Origin: an uncultured Collinsella sp.
Lineage (GTDB): Bacteria; Actinomycetota; Coriobacteriia; Coriobacteriales; Coriobacteriaceae
Assembly (NCBI GenBank): GCA_902495545.1
Contig: CABUXM010000080.1
Location: 1-8,546 of the forward strand
Length of the DNA stretch: 8,546 bases
Direction: 5' to 3'
In this document: positions 1 through 6,958 of the stretch, in pieces
How positions within the stretch are numbered: the stretch's first letter is position 1
Layout: every line of letters begins with the position of its first letter
Notes under the pieces: generated by a model
Seen by the model: only the letters and a program-made list of their open reading frames with translations
What the model was told of the DNA's origin: nothing
Database searches by the model: none
Program-made: the position numbers and the translations under genes

Positions 1-1550
1 GCAAAATAGCGGCGGATCTTTGACTTGGCGGAAGGTGTCTTAACGATCTTGAGCCAATCACGCGACGGCTTGGAACTCTTGTTGGTCAGGATCTCGACAC
101 GGTCGCCCGTCTTGATCTCGTGCGTGAGCGGGGCCACCGCACCGTTGATCTTAGCGCCGACGCAGTGGTTGCCCACCTCGGTGTGAACGGCGTAGGCAAA
201 GTCGAGCGGCGTGGAGCCGGCACGAAGCGCCATGACCTCGCCCTTGGGCGTAAAGACGAAGATCTCTTGATCGAAGAGGTCGACCTTCAGCGAGTGCAGG
301 TATTCCTTGGCATCGGTGATCTCATCAGACGCAGCCCAATCGAGCGAATGTTTGAGCCAGTTAATCTGATCGTCCAGACGCTGCGCATCGTTGGTCTTGG
401 AGGCAGACGATCCGCCCGACTTCTTATAGAGCCAGTGGGCGGCAATGCCGTACTCGGCCTGCTCATGCATCTCGTAGGTTCGAATCTGAATCTCGAGCGG
501 ACGAGCCGTAGGGCCGATGACCGTCGTGTGGAGCGACTGGTAGTTATTGACCTTGGGCATGGCGATATAGTCTTTAAAGCGGCCAGGCATGGGGTGCCAC
601 AGCGTATGCACCGCACCGAGCGTGGAGTAGCAATCGCGCACCGAATGGGTAATAACGCGCAGCGCAACCAGGTCGTAGATCTCGGAGAACTCCTTGCCCT
701 TGCGCTTCATCTTTTGGTAGATGGACCAATAGTGCTTGGAGCGGCCGTTGATCTGGAAGTCCTCCAGACCAATGCGGTTGAGCTCATCGGTAAGAGTCTT
801 GATGGTCTCGGCAAGGTAGCGTTCGCGGACCTCGCGCGACTCAGCTACCATACGCGCGATGCGCTGGTAGGCATCGGGCTCCAGGTAGAAGAAGGACAGG
901 TCCTCGAGCTCCCACTTAATAGAGCTCATGCCCAGGCGGTCGGCCAAGGGCGCGTACACGTCCATGGTCTCGCGAGCCTTAAACAGGCGACGATCCTCGC
1001 GCAGGGCTGCCAGCGTTCGCATGTTGTGCAGACGATCGGCAAGTTTAACGATGATGACGCGAATATCCTTGGACATGGCGAGGAACATCTTGCGCAGCGT
1101 GAGCGCCTGCTTCTCGTCCATGCTGTCGACTTCGATGTTGGTGAGCTTGGTCACGCCATCGACGAGCTCGGCCACCGTATCGCCAAACAGGCCGGAAACA
1201 TCGGCGAGCGAGGTCTCAGTATCCTCGACGGTATCGTGCAGCAGCGCGGCGCACACCACATCGCAGTCCATCTTGAGATCGGCCAAAATGATGGCAACCT
1301 CGACGGGATGGTTAATGTACATCTCGCCCGAGCGGCGCTTTTGGTTGCAGTGCTTCTCGGCGGCAAAGCAGTAGGCCTGCTCAACCTTAGAAAAGTCGTC
1401 CTCATTCATATATTTGAGGCACAGGCGCTCCAGCTTGTCGTAGCTGTCCGCCATAATCTCGGGCGGCAGCTCATCGGCATGCTTATAGTGCTCCATCTCC
1501 GAAAACGGCTGGAGGGTGGAATCATGGGCGGTACGGGCTGCGGCATCCAT
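1..1550 (-). CDS. rel: Bifunctional (p)ppGpp synthetase/hydrolase, RelA/SpoT (Rel) family; 3' end cut off by window edge
   Basis: Makes and degrades the stringent-response alarmones pppGpp/ppGpp in the cytoplasm, in contact with the ribosome. The visible 516 codons contain the N-terminal HD hydrolase domain, with RRSGEMYINHP at 72-82 and HDTVED at 105-110, where His81, His105 and Asp106 are expected metal ligands. The synthetase domain follows, with GRSKHYW from 269, RFKDYIAMPK from 324 and EIQIRT at 353-358 followed by an AEYGIAAHW stretch. A TGS domain begins near 428. The basic RFKD motif at 324-327 is the form found in bifunctional Rel/SpoT enzymes; monofunctional RelA has an acidic version. 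With the intact HD motif this supports both activities. The regulatory C-terminus (helical, zinc-finger and ACT regions) lies beyond the left edge. The start is the ATG at 1550, preceded by GGGGAAGGGG, a strong ribosome binding site overlapping the stop of recJ 15 bases upstream; the two genes are probably co-transcribed. Confidence 0.96.
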   Translation of the reverse strand, partial: MDAAARTAHDSTLQPFSEMEHYKHADELPPEIMADSYDKLERLCLKYMNEDDFSKVEQAYCFAAEKHCNQKRRSGEMYINHPVEVAIILADLKMDCDVVCAALLHDTVEDTETSLADVSGLFGDTVAELVDGVTKLTNIEVDSMDEKQALTLRKMFLAMSKDIRVIIVKLADRLHNMRTLAALREDRRLFKARETMDVYAPLADRLGMSSIKWELEDLSFFYLEPDAYQRIARMVAESREVRERYLAETIKTLTDELNRIGLEDFQINGRSKHYWSIYQKMKRKGKEFSEIYDLVALRVITHSVRDCYSTLGAVHTLWHPMPGRFKDYIAMPKVNNYQSLHTTVIGPTARPLEIQIRTYEMHEQAEYGIAAHWLYKKSGGSSASKTNDAQRLDDQINWLKHSLDWAASDEITDAKEYLHSLKVDLFDQEIFVFTPKGEVMALRAGSTPLDFAYAVHTEVGNHCVGAKINGAVAPLTHEIKTGDRVEILTNKSSKPSRDWLKIVKTPSAKSKIRRYF

Positions 1551-1565
1551 CGAGGTCCCCTTCCC

Positions 1566-4500
1566 CTAGGCCCGCGGTACGATCGGGCGGTTAACTTTGG
1601 CTAGCATATCAGAAGCGCACGAATCGAGCGCCCAGCTCCGGAAAGCCGAAAACTCCATGCGCGAGCGCAAGCCCTCCAAATAGCGAATTGACCTGCTCAA
1701 TTGCACGCGGCCGGGGTTTTCGGCCATCGCGATGCGACGAGTGTCGTCAAACCCCGAAACTCGACAGAAACCAAGCTCTTCGAAGATTCCCAGGCCGCTT
1801 TCCACCGAACGCTCGTCGACCGGCGTGCGAGCATCGATGGCAAGGCACATCTGCGCGATGTCGATATCGCTCGCGCTAAAGGAATCGTCCCCGGTTTTGC
1901 CGCGGTTGGAGCGCCACATGGTCTGCAGCGCGCGATAGAGCGTGACGAGCTCGTCGCGCTCGGGCGCATAGCAGTCGAGCAGGCGCTCGTTAATGCGGGC
2001 GTCGCGCGACGAATAGAGAAGATGGATCACGGCGGGCTGGCCATCGCGGCCGGCACGTCCGCTCATCTGGTTGAACTCGATGGCGCCAAACGGCATGTGG
2101 TAGAGCACGACATGGCGGATATCGGGCAGGTTGACACCCTCGCCAAAGGCGGAGGTCGAAACGATGCAGCTGAGGCTTCCGTCTCGGAATGCTTCCTCCA
2201 CGCGATGGCGATCGGAACGCGCAAGCCCCGCGTTATAGAACGCGATATGGGTTGCGCAATCGGGCACACGCTTGCGCAACGTCTTGGCGAGCGCCACGGA
2301 CTGGTCGCGCGAATTGACGTAAATGACGGTCTTCTCCCCCGTCGCCACGATGGACACCAGGCGGTTTTCGCGGCTCGCAAGATCGCGGTCGTCCTCGAGC
2401 TGCAAGTTCTCGCGCACGGTCTCGTCGACCACCGTACGGGTAATCGGCAGCACGCGGGCAAGCTCCGCCACAACCGGAGCCGTTGCGGTGGCAGTCGTGG
2501 CCAGAACGACCGGATCGCCCAGGGCCTTGAGAATATCGGGCATGTCGAGGTATGCGCTTCGGTCGCCGCCCTTGGCAAGACCGGCATGATGCGCCTCATC
2601 GATAACGACAAAGCCGATGCGCCCCGAACGCGCAAAGCGATCGCGGTGAATAGACAGGAACTCAGGCGTCGTGAGTACGATGCCGGTGCGGCCCGAAGCC
2701 AGGCCGGCAAACACGTCATCGCGCGCTGCTTCCACGGTCTCGCCGGTCAACACGCCCACGCCAATGCCGAGCGCAGCCATCGTCGATGAGAGGTGATAGG
2801 CCTGGTCGGCAACGAGTGCGCGCAGCGGATAGACAAAGATGCTCGCACGTCCGCGAAGCACCGCCTCACGCGCGGCATGTACATGGAAGATGAGAGACTT
2901 GCCGCGGCCCGTTCCCATAACGGCCAAGACACTCTGGTGATCGGCCAAGGCATCGAGCGCCTCGACCTGCGCGCGGTGCGGCTGGTTCGAGCCGATAAAG
3001 CTATGGATAAGCGAGCGCGTCAGCTCGGTATAGGAAAGCTGGGCGAGCGTCTCGCGCTTACGCGACTCCAGGCGCAGGCCGGAATCCGCCGGCTGCACGC
3101 CACGACGAAGTTCGCATGCCGGATCGTCGACGCTGGGCGCCGTGGTATCGCGGACCAAAACATCCTTGATCATGAGCTTTGGCTTTACGCGACCTTGCCA
3201 ATGCTCGGCCACGGCCTCGAACACCAAATCGACGGCGCTATCGCAATTGATGAGCTTATCGATCTGCGGCACGCGGAACATAATGGCCGGCACACTAGCG
3301 GCGCCATCGGTCGCCACGAAGCGCATGTGCTCGCCGGTTTTGCCCACCACGGCGCGATCGCACATTGTCACGCCCTCGGCCGCCAACAGCGGCACCTTGT
3401 TGCCCTGGCCAAACGGCTCAAGACGGGAGATCTGCTCGATGGTCTCAATATTCAGCTCGGAGAGGTCGACGGTAGCAGCAACCTCGTCGGTGTCCTCAAA
3501 GTCCTCGGCGGGAAGCTCGGACAGCACGGCGGAAAGACGTCGACGGAACTCGTCGAGCTTGGACGCCTCGATGGTCACGCCCACCGCACCCGCATGCCCG
3601 CCGCGACGAATCAGCAGGTCGGAGCAACGCTCGACGGCGTCGAACAGGTTGACCTTGCCCACCGAGCGACCCGAACCGCGAGCGATACCGTCTTCGATCG
3701 AGAACAGCAGCGCCGGCACGTGATAGCGATTGGTCAGGCGGCTCGCCACGATGCCCTTAACGCCCTCGTGCCAGCCTTCGCCGCCCACGACAATCGCGCG
3801 CCCGCCATCGTAGGTCTCCTCGACCTTTGCCATGGCATCGCGCGTGAGCTCCGCCTCGATCTCGCGGCGTTGGCGATTGATTTCCTCGAGCTCAGCCGCC
3901 AGTGCGCTTGCCTCGATAGGATCACGGGCAAGCAGCAGGTCGAGCGCCAATTTTGGATCGGCCATGCGACCGGCAGCGTTTAAGCGGGGAATGAGCGAGA
4001 ACGATAGGCCATCCGCCGTAATGCTCGAAAGGTCCGCCTTGGCGAGCGCGGCAAGCGCGATATAGCCGGGACGAGCGGTTACGCGCATCTGCTGGATGCC
4101 CTCGGCAACCAGCGCGCGGTTCTCGGGCGTGAGCGGCATCATGTCGGACACGGTGCCCAGCGCCGCGACCTCGATTAGCGAACGCCAATACGACGGCTTG
4201 CCCAAGCGCTCACTCAGGACTTGCACCAGCTTGAGCGCCACACCAGCACCGGCAAGTTCACGCGAGGGCCCCTCATCCTCGAGCTTGGGGTCGGTCAGAG
4301 GCACGCCCTGCGGCACCTGGTCGGACGGCTCATGGTGGTCCGTAACCACCAGATCGATTCCCAGGCTCTCCAGATAGGAAACCTCTTCCTTGGCGGCAAT
4401 GCCGTTATCGACGGTCACGATCAACTGGGGGCGAGCGAGCTCGTTAACGCGGTCGAGCGCCGCGCGCGACAGGCCGTAGCCCTCGTCAAAGCGATGCGGA

Positions 4501-4853
4501 ATAAACGGCGTGACGTCGGCGCCAAACGAACGTAGCGCCTCGGTCAACAGACAAGTCGACGTAATGCCGTCGACGTCAAAATCGCCAAAGACGGCGATGC
4601 GCTCGTGGCTGCGAATAGCACGCTCAACGCGGTCGGCGACGACCGCTATGCCCGGAATAACGAGCGGGTCCGCCCAGTCGCGATCGAGCGAAGGCGTCAA
4701 AAACAGCTGGCCTTCTTCGATGGATGTAATGCCGTGCGCAACCATAATGCGCGCCACCAGCCCGGGTATGCCCAGGCCAGCCGAAAGCTCCTTTTCGAGC
4801 TCGGGGTTTTGCCGAGCGACCGCCCAGCGATGCGTCGTCTTAAGCGATGACAT
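1566..4853 (-). CDS. recJ: RecJ single-strand-specific 5'-3' exonuclease fused to a C-terminal RecQ-like SF2 helicase
   Basis: A 1095-residue protein, about twice a usual RecJ core. Residues 1-565 carry the DHH/DHHA1 exonuclease motifs: DFDVDG at 91-96, VTVDNGI around Asp149, DHH at 172-174, PRLNAAGR at 289-296, a GWHEGVKGIVASR segment, GGHAGAVG from 418, and PFGQGN at 480-485 leading into the OB-like part. These are the Mn/Mg-binding and substrate-handling elements of RecJ, which trims 5' ends in recombination and repair. After a charged linker (about 565-615) comes a helicase with a Q-motif region QPHRAQ (624), Walker A GTGRGKS (Lys652), VYPLRALVADQ, DEAH at 752-755, ATTATAT, STSAFGEGVNLPD and QMSGRAGRDG (Arg933, Arg936). 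The last 135 residues contain neither a RecQ four-cysteine zinc site nor a recognisable HRDC domain. I chose ATG 4853, with GGGGGTGGG upstream; a GTG at 4898 would add 15 residues but has a poorly spaced ribosome site. The neighbouring rel follows after 15 bases. Confidence 0.93.
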   Translation of the reverse strand: MSSLKTTHRWAVARQNPELEKELSAGLGIPGLVARIMVAHGITSIEEGQLFLTPSLDRDWADPLVIPGIAVVADRVERAIRSHERIAVFGDFDVDGITSTCLLTEALRSFGADVTPFIPHRFDEGYGLSRAALDRVNELARPQLIVTVDNGIAAKEEVSYLESLGIDLVVTDHHEPSDQVPQGVPLTDPKLEDEGPSRELAGAGVALKLVQVLSERLGKPSYWRSLIEVAALGTVSDMMPLTPENRALVAEGIQQMRVTARPGYIALAALAKADLSSITADGLSFSLIPRLNAAGRMADPKLALDLLLARDPIEASALAAELEEINRQRREIEAELTRDAMAKVEETYDGGRAIVVGGEGWHEGVKGIVASRLTNRYHVPALLFSIEDGIARGSGRSVGKVNLFDAVERCSDLLIRRGGHAGAVGVTIEASKLDEFRRRLSAVLSELPAEDFEDTDEVAATVDLSELNIETIEQISRLEPFGQGNKVPLLAAEGVTMCDRAVVGKTGEHMRFVATDGAASVPAIMFRVPQIDKLINCDSAVDLVFEAVAEHWQGRVKPKLMIKDVLVRDTTAPSVDDPACELRRGVQPADSGLRLESRKRETLAQLSYTELTRSLIHSFIGSNQPHRAQVEALDALADHQSVLAVMGTGRGKSLIFHVHAAREAVLRGRASIFVYPLRALVADQAYHLSSTMAALGIGVGVLTGETVEAARDDVFAGLASGRTGIVLTTPEFLSIHRDRFARSGRIGFVVIDEAHHAGLAKGGDRSAYLDMPDILKALGDPVVLATTATATAPVVAELARVLPITRTVVDETVRENLQLEDDRDLASRENRLVSIVATGEKTVIYVNSRDQSVALAKTLRKRVPDCATHIAFYNAGLARSDRHRVEEAFRDGSLSCIVSTSAFGEGVNLPDIRHVVLYHMPFGAIEFNQMSGRAGRDGQPAVIHLLYSSRDARINERLLDCYAPERDELVTLYRALQTMWRSNRGKTGDDSFSASDIDIAQMCLAIDARTPVDERSVESGLGIFEELGFCRVSGFDDTRRIAMAENPGRVQLSRSIRYLEGLRSRMEFSAFRSWALDSCASDMLAKVNRPIVPRA

Positions 4854-4905
4854 AGGCGCCCACCCCCGATAGGGGCAGGTCGCCGCGATACCTCTCACGG
4901 TTCAT
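4840..4905 (-). CDS. Possible 21-residue leader peptide overlapping the recJ start
   Basis: A short reading frame starts at ATG 4905, nine bases after AGAGGA (4915-4920), a better Shine-Dalgarno site than that of recJ itself. It begins MNRERYRGDLPLSGVG and ends at a TAA inside recJ codons 4-5, so it overlaps the recJ start by 14 bases in another frame. It lies downstream of the predicted promoter. This layout would fit translational coupling or leader-peptide control of recJ. It has no recognisable family and no run of a single amino acid of the kind used in attenuators. It may equally be chance: no conservation evidence is available here. Confidence 0.3.
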   Translation of the reverse strand: MNRERYRGDLPLSGVGAYVIA

Positions 4906-4926
4906 AGCGATGAGTCCTCTGTGTAT

Positions 4927-4942
4927 GCCCGCTTCGGCAGGC
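4927..4942 (-). other. Small hairpin in the recJ 5' leader RNA
   Basis: In the minus-strand transcript GCCTGC-CGAA-GCGGGC forms a six-pair stem (one U-G pair) with a four-base loop. It starts about a dozen bases after the predicted transcript start. The plus-strand copy would have a C-A mismatch instead, so the structure favours the recJ transcript. It might protect the 5' end; no U-tract follows, so it is not a terminator. Confidence 0.35.
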
Positions 4943-4961
4943 AGATCTGTTGAACGGATTT

Positions 4962-4988
4962 ATTATACCGTGCGGCACGGACGTACAA
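4962..4988 (-). promoter_or_regulatory. Predicted sigma-70-type promoter for recJ-rel
   Basis: Read on the minus strand, a perfect TATAAT lies at 4967-4962. A TTGTAC -35-like box lies at 4988-4983, spaced 15 bases (GTTGTA one base further upstream gives 16). The expected transcription start is near 4955, giving a leader of about 100 bases to the recJ ATG. The -10 is strong; the -35 spacing is shorter than the usual 17, so activity may depend on a regulator. Confidence 0.65.
4968..4980. repeat. Perfect palindrome inside the recJ promoter spacer (possible operator)
   Basis: CCGTGC-G-GCACGG, 6-bp arms around one base, lies between the -10 and -35 boxes of the recJ promoter and directly abuts the -10. 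This position is well placed for a repressor or for an activator that twists a badly spaced promoter. I know of no regulator with exactly this site. Confidence 0.5.
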
Positions 4989-4993
4989 CGTCC
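4979..4993. repeat. Perfect 6-3-6 palindrome over the recJ -35 region
   Basis: GGACGT-ACA-ACGTCC covers the predicted -35 box of recJ (4983-4988). It overlaps the neighbouring palindrome at 4968-4980 by two bases; the centres are 12 bases apart. It is a possible protein-binding site; the regulator is unknown. Confidence 0.45.
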
Positions 4994-5031
4994 AGCACGC
5001 CGCGGTTTCGATAAACGAGGGCGGTAATAGC

Positions 5032-5046
5032 CTCGAAATATTCGAG
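5032..5046. repeat. Perfect 6-3-6 palindrome upstream of the transporter gene (possible operator)
   Basis: CTCGAA-ATA-TTCGAG lies 83 bases before the transporter ATG and just upstream of a CTGACA -35-like hexamer (5052-5057). A second, weaker inverted repeat, GACGC-N6-GCGTC, lies at 5062-5077. No convincing -10 is correctly spaced: TAGCAT at 5078 is 20 bases away, so I do not call the promoter itself. The site resembles a dimeric regulator's operator. Confidence 0.45.
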
Positions 5047-5128
5047 CGTTTCTGACACACGGACGCATGCGAGCGTCTAGCATATCCATTCAAAACGGAT
5101 TCACGAGCAAAGGGAGTCACAAGAGCAT

Positions 5129-6127
5129 ATGAAGCAATGGGTTGGACTGGGCAAGTTTCTCGCGGGGCACATGCAGATCATCGTTCCGATTTGCGTGGCG
5201 CTCGGCGTGCTCTTTCCCCAACAGATTGGCGTACTCAAGCCCATCGTTCCCACCTTGTTTGCCTTTATGACGTTTCAGGGCGCGCTCAGCAACACCTTTC
5301 ACCAGGTAACCGAGGTGTTCCGCCGTCCGTTGCACCTAGTCTTGGCGCTGCTCGTCTCGGCGGTGCTTATTCCCATCGCGGCGTATGCCATGGGGTCACT
5401 CTTCTTTGGCTCCAACCCCAACCTTGTCTGCGGCATTGTGCTCGAATACAGCGTGCCCGTGGCCGTCACCGCTTTTATGTGGATCAGCATGTTCGGCGGC
5501 AACGGCCCGCTCGCGCTCACCATCATCCTGACGTCCTCGGTCATCTCACCTGTGACGATTCCGCTCACGCTCAAGCTCCTGCTGGGTGCCACCGTTGCAA
5601 TCGATGTTCCGGGCATGATGCAGAACATGGCCTTTATGATTGCCATCCCTGCCATCCTCGGCATCGTGATCAACGAGCTCACGCGCGGACGGGGACACGA
5701 GAAGCTCTCCCCCGCGCTCTCGCCCGCCTGCAAATTTATGATGATGGGCGTCATCGCGTCCAACTCCACCGCCATGAGCGAGTACGTGCTACACATGAAC
5801 GCGGTGCGCCTGGAAGTCGCCCTCTTTATTCTGGTGTTCGCCATCAGCGGTTTTGTCGTGGGCATTCTGGTCGCCCGCGCGCTGCATCTGCCATATAGCG
5901 AGACGACTACCATGTGCTTTACCTGCGGCATGCGTAATATCTCTTCGGGCGCTGTCATCGCCACACAGTATTTTCCCGGCGAGGTCGTGTTTCCCGTCAT
6001 GTGCGGCACCCTGTTTCAGCAGGTGCTCGCCTCGCTTATCGGGCATCTCTTTGAGCGTCTGACCGGCGAGGAGCGCGCCGCCCAGCGCAAGCGGGTCGAG
6101 GCTGGCCGCGACGCCATGGAGCGCTAG
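5129..6127 (+). CDS. Bile acid:sodium symporter (BASS/SBF) family transporter
   Basis: A 332-residue inner-membrane protein with about ten hydrophobic helices, near residues 16-29, 34-54, 66-92, 98-122, 126-152, 162-183, 199-222, 226-250, 258-281 and 284-309, then a charged cytoplasmic-type tail. This matches the ten-helix fold and usual length of the BASS family, which couples sodium entry to uptake of organic anions. CGMRNISSGAVIATQ (266-280) resembles the family's conserved late G-M-x-N segment, which lies in the helix forming a sodium site. Helix breaks with prolines (SVP 108-110, ISPVTIP 139-145) are also typical. The substrate cannot be read from sequence; members move bile acids, pyruvate, pantothenate or other acids. 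ATG 5129 follows AGGGAG (5111-5116) at a rather long 12-base spacing. It stands alone, divergent from recJ and convergent with the DUF4931 gene, so it is probably its own transcript. Confidence 0.85.
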   Translation: MKQWVGLGKFLAGHMQIIVPICVALGVLFPQQIGVLKPIVPTLFAFMTFQGALSNTFHQVTEVFRRPLHLVLALLVSAVLIPIAAYAMGSLFFGSNPNLVCGIVLEYSVPVAVTAFMWISMFGGNGPLALTIILTSSVISPVTIPLTLKLLLGATVAIDVPGMMQNMAFMIAIPAILGIVINELTRGRGHEKLSPALSPACKFMMMGVIASNSTAMSEYVLHMNAVRLEVALFILVFAISGFVVGILVARALHLPYSETTTMCFTCGMRNISSGAVIATQYFPGEVVFPVMCGTLFQQVLASLIGHLFERLTGEERAAQRKRVEAGRDAMER

Positions 6128-6157
6128 GCTGTCCGCATTACGCGGGTGTTAGTCTTG

Positions 6158-6955
6158 CTATACGAGCGTTTCCAGATGCGCACGCAGACGCTCAGCATCG
6201 ATATCGAGCGTCGTCTCGGCATTGACTTGGGCCAAACGATAGCCGACAAAGTAGGGCGAAACCACCCAACGCGGCAGCCCCTTGGCAATGGTCCGACCGC
6301 CCAGGTGATAGAAGAACAAGTTGTACGACTCTGCGCGACCACCGTGGTGCCCGTTTAGGATATAGCGCAGAGCTACCTGGATCGCGTCGGCAAAGAGATC
6401 CGCCTCGGCTTGGTCTCGCGCGTCATCGCTGGCGGCGATTCCCTGCGGGGCTGAAACGTTGATCTCAAAGAACCCCATGATCGGTTCGGTTGAGATATTG
6501 ACCAAGATTCTCCCCTGTTGCCAGACATTGATTCCTTCGAAATTGGCGGAAGTCAGCGAAGCATAGCCGTCTTCCTGCTCCAAACCTACAATCTGCATGT
6601 GCGGATGAACGAGACTACCGCCCGAGAGCGGGCCCTTGTTCTTGTACATGAGCACGCTTCGATACTGCTGTGAATCGATCATCTGCTGCCAGCAATCCAG
6701 AGCAAACCGCATAACATGATGCAGCTCGTCCGGTGCATAGGTCACCAGGTCGGCGTCGTGGTCGGACGACTCAATCAATACGGTCTGGCGAGTGGCCCGC
6801 AAGGTCTTAAACTTATTCTCGAGCCAGATGCAGTCACCGTCGCGCCGGATGATATTGGCGAGTTCCTCGGTATCGCAAAAGGGGCACGCGGTGCCGGGAC
6901 GACGGTTGTCGTCGGGCTTACCGTTCGCCTGCTGAACGTCAAATACCAGCGCCAC
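6158..6955 (-). CDS. DUF4931 protein, HIT/GalT-like superfamily
   Basis: A 265-residue soluble protein. It begins with a GKP...RRP segment and CPFC (24-27), followed by NIIRRDGDCIWLENKF. The central GPLSGGSLVHPHMQIVGL places His-Pro-His-Met-Gln at 117-121. This HPHxQ is the active-site signature shared by galactose-1-phosphate uridylyltransferases and other HIT-superfamily nucleotidyl transferases/hydrolases, in which the second histidine is the nucleophile. Overall it matches what I remember of DUF4931 proteins of Gram-positive bacteria, whose reaction and substrate are not established. The C-terminal half holds NGHHGGRAESYNLFFYHLGGR, probably near the active site. The start is GTG 6955, only 3 bases after the cutC stop; its ribosome site (TGGGGG) is inside the end of cutC, so translation is probably coupled. 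It could be a true GalT relative acting on a sugar nucleotide, but full GalT is longer. Confidence 0.82.
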   Translation of the reverse strand: MALVFDVQQANGKPDDNRRPGTACPFCDTEELANIIRRDGDCIWLENKFKTLRATRQTVLIESSDHDADLVTYAPDELHHVMRFALDCWQQMIDSQQYRSVLMYKNKGPLSGGSLVHPHMQIVGLEQEDGYASLTSANFEGINVWQQGRILVNISTEPIMGFFEINVSAPQGIAASDDARDQAEADLFADAIQVALRYILNGHHGGRAESYNLFFYHLGGRTIAKGLPRWVVSPYFVGYRLAQVNAETTLDIDAERLRAHLETLV

Positions 6956-6958
6956 GGG

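Noticed and set aside
120..1604. A 494-codon open frame on the plus strand opposite rel.
   Set aside because: The minus strand encodes an unmistakable Rel protein through the same bases. The antisense product has no recognisable motifs and arises from GC-rich codon bias.
1701..3983. Long plus-strand frames (1701-2789 and 2793-3983) opposite recJ.
   Set aside because: All RecJ and helicase motifs are on the minus strand; the antisense products are low-complexity mirror frames without family resemblance.
4898..4900. GTG 4898 as the start of recJ.
   Set aside because: The nearest Shine-Dalgarno (AGAGGA at 4915-4920) is 16 bases away, and the 15 added residues do not look like RecJ. ATG 4853 has its own ribosome site.
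5032..5046. LexA (SOS) box at CTCGAAATATTCGAG, suggested by the nearby repair gene.
   Set aside because: Gram-positive LexA sites are CGAAC-N4-GTTCG. Here the CGAA and TTCG halves are three bases apart instead of six, and the C/G next to them are missing.
5299..6009. A 236-codon minus-strand frame opposite the BASS transporter.
   Set aside because: The plus-strand frame has ten membrane helices and a family motif; the reverse frame is its shadow.
6128..6157. Possible terminator between the convergent transporter and DUF4931 genes (CCGC-ATTAC-GCGG).
   Set aside because: The stem has only four pairs and no T-tract follows on either strand.
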